Positions 1-7,197 of a stretch of DNA of 12,851 nucleotides are shown here, one piece after another. The notes below the pieces were generated by a model that saw only the letters and a list, made by a program, of their open reading frames with translations, ran no database searches and was not told the origin of the DNA. A program made the translations under genes and the position numbers. Numbering within the stretch: position 1 is the first letter of the stretch; each line of letters starts with the position of its first letter. The stretch lies in the NCBI GenBank assembly GCA_025963615.1, contig JAOQAL010000652.1:1-12851 (forward strand), in the 5' to 3' direction. This stretch comes from Chitinophagaceae bacterium (lineage in GTDB: Bacteria; Bacteroidota; Bacteroidia; Chitinophagales; Chitinophagaceae).

Positions 1-688
1 CAGGGTATTGGGTTATGAAGCCAATTATGCGGGGACCAGTTTTTTGACATTGGATAAACTGCGGTCCAAAGATTTCCATTTTGGAAGCAACATTGTAAAT
101 ATTGTAGCGGACAAATTACAACCTGGTTCCCTCGGCGCTGTTGGATATGATGATGAAGGCGTAAAATGTAAAGAGTGGGATATTATTAAAGATGGTGTAT
201 TGGTAAATTTCCAGGCTATCCGCGACCAAGCCCATATTATCGGATTAACTGAATCGCAGGGATGCTGCTATTCGCAAAGCTGGAAAGATGTGCAGTTTCA
301 GCGCATGCCGAATATTTCGTTAAAAGCCGGCGTGGAAAAACGATCCGTGGATGATCTTATCAAAAATGTTGAAAAAGGAATTTACATTATTGGTGATGGC
401 TCTTTTTCGATTGATCAACAACGCTATAATTTCCAGTTTGGCGGACAAACATTTTATGAAATAAAGAATGGAAAGATTATTGGCATGCTTAACGATGTAG
501 CTTACCAGGCCAATACGCAGGAATTCTGGAACTCCTGCACGGCTATTGCCGATCAAAGCGATTACCGGTTAGGGGGTGCCTTCAATGATGGGAAGGGACA
601 ACCGGGTCAGTCCAATGCGGTTTCGCACGGCTGCGCTACGACCCGTTTCAATGGAATCAACGTTATTAATACAGCAAGAAAAATTTAA
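1..688 (+). CDS. tldD: TldD-family metalloprotease, copy 1 (5' end outside window)
   Basis: C-terminal ~229 residues of a TldD/PmbA-superfamily protein; the reading frame is open from base 2 and ends at TAA 686-688. By eye it is about 80% identical to the C-terminal part of the complete copy at 2246-3880. By that alignment the HExxxH zinc motif should lie about 14-31 bases left of the window, so I cannot see it. TldD acts with TldE as a heterodimeric zinc protease that digests unfolded peptides and, in known cases, matures peptide toxins. Visible conserved blocks include GYDDEGV, SQGCCY, QFQRMPN, GDGSFSIDQQRYNFQFGG and DGKGQ near the end. Residues SHGCA (Cys codon 632-634) differ from SHGSA in copy 2. 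The partner gene begins 7 bases after the stop, so the two are surely co-transcribed. Family assignment is firm; substrate unknown. Confidence 0.9.
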   Translation, partial: RVLGYEANYAGTSFLTLDKLRSKDFHFGSNIVNIVADKLQPGSLGAVGYDDEGVKCKEWDIIKDGVLVNFQAIRDQAHIIGLTESQGCCYSQSWKDVQFQRMPNISLKAGVEKRSVDDLIKNVEKGIYIIGDGSFSIDQQRYNFQFGGQTFYEIKNGKIIGMLNDVAYQANTQEFWNSCTAIADQSDYRLGGAFNDGKGQPGQSNAVSHGCATTRFNGINVINTARKI

Positions 689-695
689 CCTCCCT

Positions 696-2030
696 ATGGC
701 CATTTTAAATAAAGAAGAAGCAAAGGCTTTATTAAAAAAAGTAATCAGCTTTTCCAAAGCGGATGAGTGTGAAGTAAGTCTTAATGGTACGGAGGGCGGC
801 AACATACGTTATGCCCGGAACAGCGTATCCACTTCCGGTGATATCAGTACGTTAACGCTTGGAGTAACTTCTACATTCGGCAAAAAATCAGGATCCGCTA
901 CCATTAATGAATTTGATGAAGCTTCCCTTCAAAAAGTCGTAAGCAGATCAGAAGACTTAGCGCAACTGTCACCGGAAAACCCGGAGCATATGCCGTTACC
1001 CGGACCACAGGAATTTAAAGAAGCGAAAACGTATATACCCGCTACGGCAGCCATGACCGCTGATGACCGGGCTGAAGCTGTTTCTAAAAGTATTACTGTT
1101 TCCAAACAGGCGAAACTGGATGCGGCAGGTTTTATAGAAAATGAAACCAGTTTTTCCGCCCTGCTTAATTCAAAAGGATTGTATGCTTATGAAAACAGCA
1201 CGGATGTAACATTTTCTATTACCACAAGAAATGAAGCGGGTACTGGTTCGGGTTATGCGGCCCGGGGTTTTAATGACATAAAAAAACTGGATACTTTTTC
1301 CGCTACCCAAACCGCGGCGCAAAAAGCGAATGGCTCTGCGGCGGCCCGAGCTATCGAACCGGGAAAATATACTGTGATACTGGAGCCGGTTGCTGCTACT
1401 TATTTCCTGGAAAATTTATTCCGGGGATTTGATGCACGCAGTGCGGATGAAGGCCGGAGTTTTATGAGCAAGCCCGGAGGTGGTAACCGTCTGGGTGAAA
1501 AATTAATGGATGATAAGGTCACTATTTATTCAGATCCGTTCCATCCGGAACTGCCTTCATCTACCTGGAATGGGGAAGGCCAGCCATTGGAAAAGATCAA
1601 CTGGATAGAGAAAGGCGTGGTAAAAAATTTATCCTACTCACGGTTCTGGGCACAAAAATCCAATGTGGCGCCAATTCCTGTTGGCTCCAATTTTATTATG
1701 GAAGGCGGCACTCAATCAATAGAGGAAATGATTAAAACTACCGAACGTGGGATTTTAGTTTCACGACTTTGGTATATCCGTATGGTGGACCCACAGACAC
1801 TTTTATTAACCGGGCTGACCCGGGATGGAACATTTTATATTGAAAATGGCCAGATAAAATACCCGGTTAAAAATTTCCGGTTTAATGAAAGCCCTGTCAT
1901 TGCGTTAAACAATGTGGAAGCTTTGGGTAAAATGGAACGGAGTATCAGTGTGGAATCCTACCGTAGTTATTTAATTCCGCCTATAAAGATCAGGGATTTT
2001 ACTTTTTCATCGTTGTCTGATGCAGTTTAA
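696..2030 (+). CDS. tldE: TldE/PmbA-type partner protein, copy 1
   Basis: 444-residue member of the TldD/PmbA superfamily, the non-catalytic-type subunit that pairs with TldD. I chose the ATG at 696 because MAILNKEEAKALLKKVI matches the start of copy 2 (MPILTKEEAQALLKKVI). The frame stays open upstream to 576, but those 40 residues would overlap tldD in another frame and have no counterpart in copy 2. No signal peptide or membrane segment is seen. Where a catalytic TldD has HExxxH there is none here; the segment after AIEPGKYTVILEP reads into DARSADEGRSF. The C-terminal part (VDPQTLL, TRDGTFYIENGQIK, NFRFNESPVI, LRDFTF-like RDFTFSSLSDAV) is the best conserved between copies. Overall identity to copy 2 is roughly 60-65% by eye, lower than between the two TldDs. 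It lies 7 bases behind tldD and ends just before a 7-bp repeat array. Confidence 0.88.
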   Translation: MAILNKEEAKALLKKVISFSKADECEVSLNGTEGGNIRYARNSVSTSGDISTLTLGVTSTFGKKSGSATINEFDEASLQKVVSRSEDLAQLSPENPEHMPLPGPQEFKEAKTYIPATAAMTADDRAEAVSKSITVSKQAKLDAAGFIENETSFSALLNSKGLYAYENSTDVTFSITTRNEAGTGSGYAARGFNDIKKLDTFSATQTAAQKANGSAAARAIEPGKYTVILEPVAATYFLENLFRGFDARSADEGRSFMSKPGGGNRLGEKLMDDKVTIYSDPFHPELPSSTWNGEGQPLEKINWIEKGVVKNLSYSRFWAQKSNVAPIPVGSNFIMEGGTQSIEEMIKTTERGILVSRLWYIRMVDPQTLLLTGLTRDGTFYIENGQIKYPVKNFRFNESPVIALNNVEALGKMERSISVESYRSYLIPPIKIRDFTFSSLSDAV

Positions 2031-2071
2031 GCTACAAGCTGTAAGCCGCGAGCTATGAGCTGCGAGACTCC
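2031..2071. repeat. AGCT-type heptamer repeat tract behind tldE copy 1
   Basis: Directly after the tldE stop the sequence reads as 7-bp units (AAGCTGT, AAGCCGC, GAGCTAT, GAGCTGC, GAGACTC). These are the same units seen behind tldE copy 2 at 5208-5305. The consensus is (C/A)(A/G)AGCTN with period 7. It is non-coding and imperfect, so it could fold weakly; its role is unknown. Confidence 0.7.
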
Positions 2072-2245
2072 AATTTGTTGCCGTACTACTGGTTCAGCAA
2101 ACGGAAACCGAAGCTTAGTCAGGGAAACTGCTGGTGTCAATTAAGGCAATTGAAAATCTGATGGGTCAGTATATTTTCTTATTTTTAATACCATCTATTC
2201 CATTGCATGTTTGAAAACATCATTTACAAATTAACCTGAAACACT
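2072..2245 (+). other. Intergenic leader of the second tldD-tldE pair
   Basis: No gene is visible. An AT-rich stretch before the TTG start holds TTTG at about 2212-2215, followed 18 bases later by TAACCTGA. This is only a weak match to the Bacteroidota -33/-7 promoter pattern (TTTG, TAnnTTTG). A separate promoter for the second pair is therefore possible but not demonstrated; read-through from the first pair is the alternative. Confidence 0.25.
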
Positions 2246-3880
2246 TTGAAACGAAGAAACTTTATTTACAATACCGGTTTTGGCATTGGATCTTTACTGG
2301 TGGCTGGCAACAGCCTTTTTGCCAATTCGGTCCCACCCGGTAAACCCTGGTCAACAGTGGATGTAGCGGAGAAGAAAAAAATGGCAGACATCGCACTGAA
2401 TGCCGCCCGCAGTAAAGGCGCCACCTATACCGATGTGCGCATTGGCCGCTACCTGAACCAGTTTGTAGTAACCAGAGAGGACAAAGTAGAAAACGTTGTC
2501 AATACCGAATCGTACGGGATGGGCATCCGCGTAATAGCCAATGGCGCCTGGGGATTTGCTGCAACAGATAATTTAACAGCGGACGGTATTGCGAAAGCCA
2601 CCGCCCTGGCGATATCTATTGCAAAAGAAAATGCCAGGCTATTAAAGGAACCGGTTCAACTCGCTCCACAAAAAGGATATGGAGACGTAAGCTGGAAAAC
2701 GCCTCTTGAAAAAAATGCCTTTGACGTCCCGGTCAAGGAAAAAGCGGATCTTTTATTAAATGTGAATTCCGAGGCCATGAAAGGCGGAGCAAATTATATT
2801 ACTTCCTTATTATTCCTGGTGAATGAACAAAAATATTTTGCATCCACCGATGGATCTTATATAGACCAGGATATACACCGGATCTGGCCTGCCTTTTTTA
2901 TCACAAAAATTGACGCGGCGACCGGGAAGTTCGAAACCCGAAATTCATTAAGCGCCCCTATGGGTCTTGGATATGAATATATGAATGCAAGGCCGCAGGA
3001 TAAAATTCATGGTGTGACGACGCTGTATAAAAACAGTTATGATATACTCGAAGACGCAAAAGTATCTGGCAAACAGGCTGGGGATAAAATGAAATCAAAA
3101 TCGGTGGAGCCCGGAAAGTACGACCTGATATTGGACCCCTCTCATCTTTGGTTAACTATTCATGAATCCGTTGGTCATCCGACAGAACTCGACAGGGTAT
3201 TGGGTTATGAAGCAAATTTTGCCGGCACCAGTTTTCTTACATTGGATAAATGGCAATCGAAGAAATTTAATTTTGGGAACAAATTAATAAACATTCAAGC
3301 GGACAGATTACAGGCCGGTTCCCTGGGAGCGATGGGATATGATGATGAAGGTGTAAAATGCGGACAATGGGATCTTATCAAGGATGGTATTCTTGTAAAC
3401 TATCAAACGATCCGTGACCAGGCCCATATCCTTGGACTTACGGCATCCCAAGGTTGCTGTTATGCTGATAGCTGGAGTGATGTCCAGTTTCAACGTATGC
3501 CGAATGTATCCTTACAGCCAGGTAAAGAAAAGAAAAGCGTTGATGACCTTATTAAGGGGGTGGAAAAAGGAATTTATATCATTGGGGATGGCTCCTTTTC
3601 AATTGACCAGCAGCGTTACAATTTCCAGTTTGGCGGCCAGTTATTTTATGAAATTAAGAATGGTAAAATAGTTGGTATGCTCAAAGATGTAGCCTACCAA
3701 TCCAACACACAGGAATTCTGGAACTCTTGTGCTGGTATTGCTGATGAAAGTGATTACCGGTTGGGGGGAGCCTTTGGGGATGGCAAGGGCCAGCCAGCGC
3801 AGTCCAATGCCGTATCGCACGGTAGCGCCACAGCCCGTTTTAATGGTATCAATGTTATAAACACCGCAAGAAAAATATAA
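2246..3880 (+). CDS. tldD: TldD-family zinc metalloprotease, copy 2, with Tat signal
   Basis: 544-residue complete TldD. The start is TTG at 2246: an in-frame TGA at 2237-2239 excludes anything further upstream, and the first residues form a twin-arginine signal (KRRNFI followed by the hydrophobic stretch GFGIGSLLVAGNSLF, residues ~12-26). The zinc motif HESVGH is at residues 306-311, and the C-terminal DGKGQ and SHGSA blocks are near residues 513-528. The length exceeds that of the E. coli protein mainly through the leader. The family cleaves unfolded peptides as a TldD-TldE heterodimer, cytosolic in E. coli; here the leader predicts export in folded form by the Tat system. The partner gene starts 4 bases after the stop. 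Ser replaces the Cys found in copy 1 at residue 527. Substrate unknown; a role in peptide turnover or RiPP-type maturation would be speculation, as no precursor peptide is seen nearby. Confidence 0.93.
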   Translation: MKRRNFIYNTGFGIGSLLVAGNSLFANSVPPGKPWSTVDVAEKKKMADIALNAARSKGATYTDVRIGRYLNQFVVTREDKVENVVNTESYGMGIRVIANGAWGFAATDNLTADGIAKATALAISIAKENARLLKEPVQLAPQKGYGDVSWKTPLEKNAFDVPVKEKADLLLNVNSEAMKGGANYITSLLFLVNEQKYFASTDGSYIDQDIHRIWPAFFITKIDAATGKFETRNSLSAPMGLGYEYMNARPQDKIHGVTTLYKNSYDILEDAKVSGKQAGDKMKSKSVEPGKYDLILDPSHLWLTIHESVGHPTELDRVLGYEANFAGTSFLTLDKWQSKKFNFGNKLINIQADRLQAGSLGAMGYDDEGVKCGQWDLIKDGILVNYQTIRDQAHILGLTASQGCCYADSWSDVQFQRMPNVSLQPGKEKKSVDDLIKGVEKGIYIIGDGSFSIDQQRYNFQFGGQLFYEIKNGKIVGMLKDVAYQSNTQEFWNSCAGIADESDYRLGGAFGDGKGQPAQSNAVSHGSATARFNGINVINTARKI

Positions 3881-3884
3881 TCTC

Positions 3885-5207
3885 ATGCCGATTTTAACTA
3901 AAGAAGAAGCCCAGGCCTTATTAAAAAAAGTGATTGCCTATTCGAAAGCGGACGAATGTGAAGTGAACCTGGGTGGCGGCGATAATGGTAATATCCGTTA
4001 TGCCCTCAATTCCGTTTCCACGAGCGGTGGCATTAGTCAAAATCAATTGGTTGTTTCATCTGCTTACGGGAAAAAACTGGGCGTTGCCACGATCAATGAA
4101 TTTGATGATGAATCGCTGGTAAAAGTGGTTCGCAGGTCGGAAGAGCTTGCCCGACTGGCTCCTGAAAATCCTGAGTATATGTCCATTTTAGGACCACAAA
4201 CTTATATGGCTGAATCAAGGACTTATGAACCTGCTACCGCTGCTATTGATGCAAAGTTTCGCGCCGATGCAGTAGGACAAAGTCTTGCAATAGCAAAAGA
4301 AAATAAACTTACTGCGGCAGGCTTCCTGGAAAACAGTACCGGCTATTCTTCGATGATGAACAGCAAAGGATTATTCGCGTATTCTACCAATACCAATGTC
4401 AATTTCAATGTCACTATGCGAACGGAAGATGGCACGGGATCAGGTTATGCATCCAAAGGATATACGAATGTCAGTAAACTTGATGTGGCAGCGACTACAA
4501 AATTCGCCGCACAAAAAGCAACCCGTTCAATGGCTGCTAAAGCTATTGAACCGGGAAAATATACTGTAATACTGGAACCGGAAGCCGTTGTATCGCTACT
4601 CCAGCTTTTAATATTTGGGATGGATGCAAGACAGGCAGACGAAGGACGAAGTTTTCTGAGCAGCACCGGTGGTAAAACAAAATTAGGCGAGAAATTAACG
4701 GATGAACGGGTTACTATCTATTCCGATCCGCAAAACATTGAACTGCCCACCAGTGTCTGGAGCGGGGATGGAAGGGCCCAGGAAAAAATTAACTGGATCA
4801 ATAAAGGAGTTGTAGAAAATCTTTATTATTCCCGGTATTGGGCACAGAAAAAAAATGTAAAAGCAATCCCGGCACCCGACGGTTTCATCATGTCTGGCGG
4901 TGTGTCCTCGCTGGAAGATCTAATAAAGAGTACAGAGAAAGGTGTTTTGGTTACCAGGCTTTGGTATATCCGCGAAGTAGATCCGCAGACATTATTACAA
5001 ACCGGTCTTACCCGTGATGGCACTTTTTATATTGAAAACGGACAGATAAAATTCCCGGTAAAGAATTTCCGTTTTAATGAAAGCCCGGTCATAATGCTTA
5101 ACAACCTGGATGCCATGGGCATTCCGGAACGGACAGCGGGCAATGCCGTAGTGCCTCCTTTAAAATTAAGGGACTTTACATTTACCTCTTTATCAGATGC
5201 TGTGTAA
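3885..5207 (+). CDS. tldE: TldE/PmbA-type partner protein, copy 2
   Basis: 440-residue TldE-type subunit of the second pair, starting 4 bases after tldD. The N-terminus (MPILTKEEAQALLKKVI) shows no signal sequence, so on its own it would stay in the cytoplasm, whereas its TldD partner carries a Tat signal. No HExxxH is present. Conserved blocks shared with copy 1 include ATINEFD, AAGF(L/I)EN, GTGSGYA, AIEPGKYTVILEP, ADEGRSF, LTRDGTFYIENGQIK and NFRFNESPVI. Relative to copy 1 the tail before PPLKLRDFTF is shorter by a few residues. It converges with the aminotransferase gene at 5404, with a repeat-filled gap of 196 bases. The paralogue divergence is greater than that of the TldDs, which suggests the partner subunits have specialised. 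Confidence 0.9.
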   Translation: MPILTKEEAQALLKKVIAYSKADECEVNLGGGDNGNIRYALNSVSTSGGISQNQLVVSSAYGKKLGVATINEFDDESLVKVVRRSEELARLAPENPEYMSILGPQTYMAESRTYEPATAAIDAKFRADAVGQSLAIAKENKLTAAGFLENSTGYSSMMNSKGLFAYSTNTNVNFNVTMRTEDGTGSGYASKGYTNVSKLDVAATTKFAAQKATRSMAAKAIEPGKYTVILEPEAVVSLLQLLIFGMDARQADEGRSFLSSTGGKTKLGEKLTDERVTIYSDPQNIELPTSVWSGDGRAQEKINWINKGVVENLYYSRYWAQKKNVKAIPAPDGFIMSGGVSSLEDLIKSTEKGVLVTRLWYIREVDPQTLLQTGLTRDGTFYIENGQIKFPVKNFRFNESPVIMLNNLDAMGIPERTAGNAVVPPLKLRDFTFTSLSDAV

Positions 5208-5308
5208 CAAGCTGCGAGCTTCAAGCTACGAGCTGCGAGACTAAGAGATGCAACACTCTTAGCAAGCTGCTAGCTTCAAGCTACGAGCTGCGAGATTGAG
5301 AGATGCGG
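5208..5308. repeat. Two tandem ~45-bp copies of AGCT heptamer repeat, period 55
   Basis: Copies at 5208-5252 and 5263-5307 match at about 41 of 45 positions. Inside each copy the sequence advances in 7-bp steps (CAAGCTG, CGAGCTT, CAAGCTA, CGAGCTG, CGAGA..), followed by a shared AGAGATGC-type tail. A third, shortened copy may follow at about 5324-5348. The array starts immediately at the tldE stop codon. Confidence 0.8.
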
Positions 5309-5363
5309 CTTACTATATTTCATGAAGCTTCAAGAGTGAGAAATGCAACAATCTATATGTCTT

Positions 5364-5392
5364 GGAGCTTATAGCTTGCAGCTTGGTGCTTC
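5364..5392. repeat. AGCT heptamer repeat in inverted orientation
   Basis: The units GAGCTTA, TAGCTTG, CAGCTTG and GTGCTTC are the reverse complement of the repeat family at 5208-5308. The two blocks thus form an inverted arrangement between the converging tldE and aminotransferase genes. Transcripts from either side could fold into a long imperfect stem, so a bidirectional terminator function is possible; this is inference. Confidence 0.6.
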
Positions 5393-5403
5393 TCTCCTGC
5401 CTC

Positions 5404-6744
5404 TTATAGCTGCCTCTCAAATGCCGCGGTCAGGGCGTTGATTATTTTATCGCAATCATCTTTATTTATACATAAAGCCGGCCGCATGGTCAGGATATTT
5501 CCTTCAATTACTTTCAAAGCAACCCCCTGTTCCATGCAATCGTACATCATCTTTTCCGCCTCGGTCGTTGCCCGTTCTTTTGTGCTGGCATCCCGCACCA
5601 GGTCTATCCCGATGTGCAAGCCCTGTCCGGCTATATTGCCTATTAATGGAAATGTTTTTTTCAATTGCAGTAACCGGGTTACCAGGTATTCTCCCATTTT
5701 CCTGGCATTATCCACCAGCTGATATTTTTCTATATAGTTGATAGTAGCTAACCCCGCTGCGGAACACAAAGGGTTTTTTTCGTGAGTAAAATGGCCAATG
5801 GACCGGTGTTGTAAAACATTATACTTTTCCTTTGTTACTATCCCGGCAAACGGAACCAATCCTCCACCCAAAGTCTTACCAAGAACCAATACATCGGGAA
5901 CCACATAATACTCACTGGCAAACCATTTGCCCGTTCTTCCGAATCCTTCAATGATTTCATCAAAAATTAATAAAATGCCGTGCTGATCGCATAACGACCG
6001 CACCTGTTGCCAGTAATACAAAGAAGGAACAACCGGTGTAGAAGAAATGGGTTCTGCAACAATTGCAGCGATATCCCGATGACGTTGAATAATTATTTCC
6101 AACTGCCGGATATATTGTTTGTCTATTTCTTTTTGATCAGTTAATCCCCAGGGGTTCCGGTAGTAGTTGGGAAATTCAACGTGAAAAGCTCCGGGCATCA
6201 TGGGGCCCTGTCCGTTGCTGAAATGTTCTTCGCCTCCAATACTTGAAGCCTGAAAACCGTTGCCATGGTAAGAATCCCAATAGGAAATCGTTTTCCACCG
6301 GCCCGTAACCTGTTTTGCTAGCGCCACCGCCATTTCAATAGCTTCCGAGCCCCCCGGGCAAAAAAGCACCCTGGTTAATCCTTCCGGCGAAATCTCTATG
6401 AGCTTTTTAGCCAGTTCAATGGCGGGAATATTGGTATACCGTCTCGGTGTAAACGCTAATTGGCTTTGCAATTGTTTGATGACGGCATCCACTATTTCCG
6501 GATTGCTAAACCCAGCATTGTGAACGCCATTGCCATGAAGGTCAAGATATTTATTCCCGGCGAGATCATAAATATAAGCGCCCTCGGTGCGGCTCAGTAC
6601 ATTCATTACGGGCGTTGACAAGGCCTGATGCAGGAAATACTTCGCATCTTCTTCAATCCAGTATTTGGTTTGATCATCCCGTCCTGCCAGGTATTCCTTC
6701 CGTAATTCAGAGTTATTGATATCGCCCTGTTCTGTTGAAATCAT
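5404..6744 (-). CDS. Class III PLP-dependent aminotransferase-fold enzyme (possible phosphonate ammonia-lyase relative)
   Basis: 446-residue fold-type I, class III (ornithine/acetylornithine-type) PLP enzyme, presumably cytosolic; no signal sequence. Expected landmarks are present in order: phosphate-binding PGGSEA (130-135), WDSYHG (156-161) for cofactor stacking, FDEIIEGFGRTGKWFA with the pyridine-nitrogen Asp at 262, and the Schiff-base Lys290 in LGKTLGGG. The ATG at 6742-6744 gives a usual length and lies ~40 nt behind a candidate promoter. The N-terminal part (EGDIN-like QGDINNSELR, FLHQALSTP, PRRYTN) reminds me of the (R)-1-hydroxy-2-aminoethylphosphonate ammonia-lyase (PbfA) group, which has this fold but eliminates ammonia. 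That is recall, not a search, and no other phosphonate gene is in the window. Ordinary transamination is the alternative. It is transcribed alone and converges with tldE. Confidence 0.85.
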   Translation of the reverse strand: MISTEQGDINNSELRKEYLAGRDDQTKYWIEEDAKYFLHQALSTPVMNVLSRTEGAYIYDLAGNKYLDLHGNGVHNAGFSNPEIVDAVIKQLQSQLAFTPRRYTNIPAIELAKKLIEISPEGLTRVLFCPGGSEAIEMAVALAKQVTGRWKTISYWDSYHGNGFQASSIGGEEHFSNGQGPMMPGAFHVEFPNYYRNPWGLTDQKEIDKQYIRQLEIIIQRHRDIAAIVAEPISSTPVVPSLYYWQQVRSLCDQHGILLIFDEIIEGFGRTGKWFASEYYVVPDVLVLGKTLGGGLVPFAGIVTKEKYNVLQHRSIGHFTHEKNPLCSAAGLATINYIEKYQLVDNARKMGEYLVTRLLQLKKTFPLIGNIAGQGLHIGIDLVRDASTKERATTEAEKMMYDCMEQGVALKVIEGNILTMRPALCINKDDCDKIINALTAAFERQL

Positions 6745-6790
6745 TGCGTTTGATTTTGCTTTTACCGTAAATTATTTATTCGTCTTTCCT

Positions 6791-6822
6791 GAAAGATAAA
6801 TAATACCTCAACAGGTTGCAAA
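6791..6822 (-). promoter_or_regulatory. Candidate Bacteroidota-type promoter of the aminotransferase gene
   Basis: On the minus strand, TTTG (complement of 6819-6822) is followed after 20 bases by TATCTTTC (complement of 6791-6798). This fits the -33 TTTG / -7 TAnnTTTG pattern with one mismatch at the last base. The predicted leader is about 40 nt. Confidence 0.4.
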
Positions 6823-6879
6823 ATCAATTCCTCTGAAAACTAAAACAGCAGGATATAGCTAAATTTTCCTTATAACAAG

Positions 6880-7171
6880 AAATGAGGCTGTCTCAAAAGG
6901 AATGTTTCACGCAAAGGGCGCGAAGAAGCAAAGAACGCAAAGAGATGAATTGTTAAGAATCCTTTATTTCACGCAAAGAGCGCAGAGAAGCAAAGGACCC
7001 AAAGAGATGAGCTGTTAAGAATCCATCTTTACTTTCTAATTAATATTTCACGCAAAGGTCGCAAAGAGGCAAAGGACGCAAAGAGATGAACTGTTAAGAA
7101 TCAATCTTTACTTTCCAAACATCTCTGCGGGATTATTTTAAAATTACACTATTGAGACAGCCTCCTCATTT
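6880..7171. mobile_element. MITE-like element with 13-bp terminal inverted repeats
   Basis: The ends are GAGGCTGTCTCAA (6884-6896) and its exact complement at 7152-7164. The similarity extends outward (aaatgag on the left, ctcattt on the right, with three extra bases on the right). There is no transposase gene inside; the interior consists of three GCAAAG repeat units. No clear direct target duplication is seen. GAGGCTGTCTCAA-type ends are, as I recall, common on Bacteroidota insertion sequences, so a non-autonomous derivative is plausible. It could also be a large palindromic repeat cassette. Confidence 0.5.
6905..7115. repeat. Three tandem copies of a GCAAAG-rich interspersed repeat
   Basis: Units start at 6905, 6967 and 7046 with TTTCACGCAAAG, contain the hexamer GCAAAG up to four times at 8-9 bp steps, and continue with AGAGATGA and GTTAAGAATC. 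The second and third also carry a TCTTTACTTTC tail. A fourth copy lies at 11488-11574. The unequal spacing (62 and 79 bp) and lack of unique spacers rule out a CRISPR array. Confidence 0.85.
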
Positions 7172-7197
7172 CTATCGAAAAAGTTCAAGAAAAGTAT

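Larger units (their letters stand above)
6745..7197. other. Gene-free stretch between aminotransferase and M56 genes
   Basis: This stretch holds the aminotransferase promoter region (6745-6879) and then a MITE-like element (6880-7171) that ends 26 bases before the stop codon of the M56 gene. No ORF of credible composition is seen. Confidence 0.7.

Noticed and set aside
576..695. 40-codon upstream extension of tldE copy 1
   Set aside because: It overlaps the end of tldD in another frame and has no counterpart in copy 2; the ATG at 696 aligns with the copy 2 start.
6905..7115. Possible CRISPR array
   Set aside because: Units differ from each other, spacing is uneven, and there are no unique spacers or cas genes; a related copy occurs alone at 11488.
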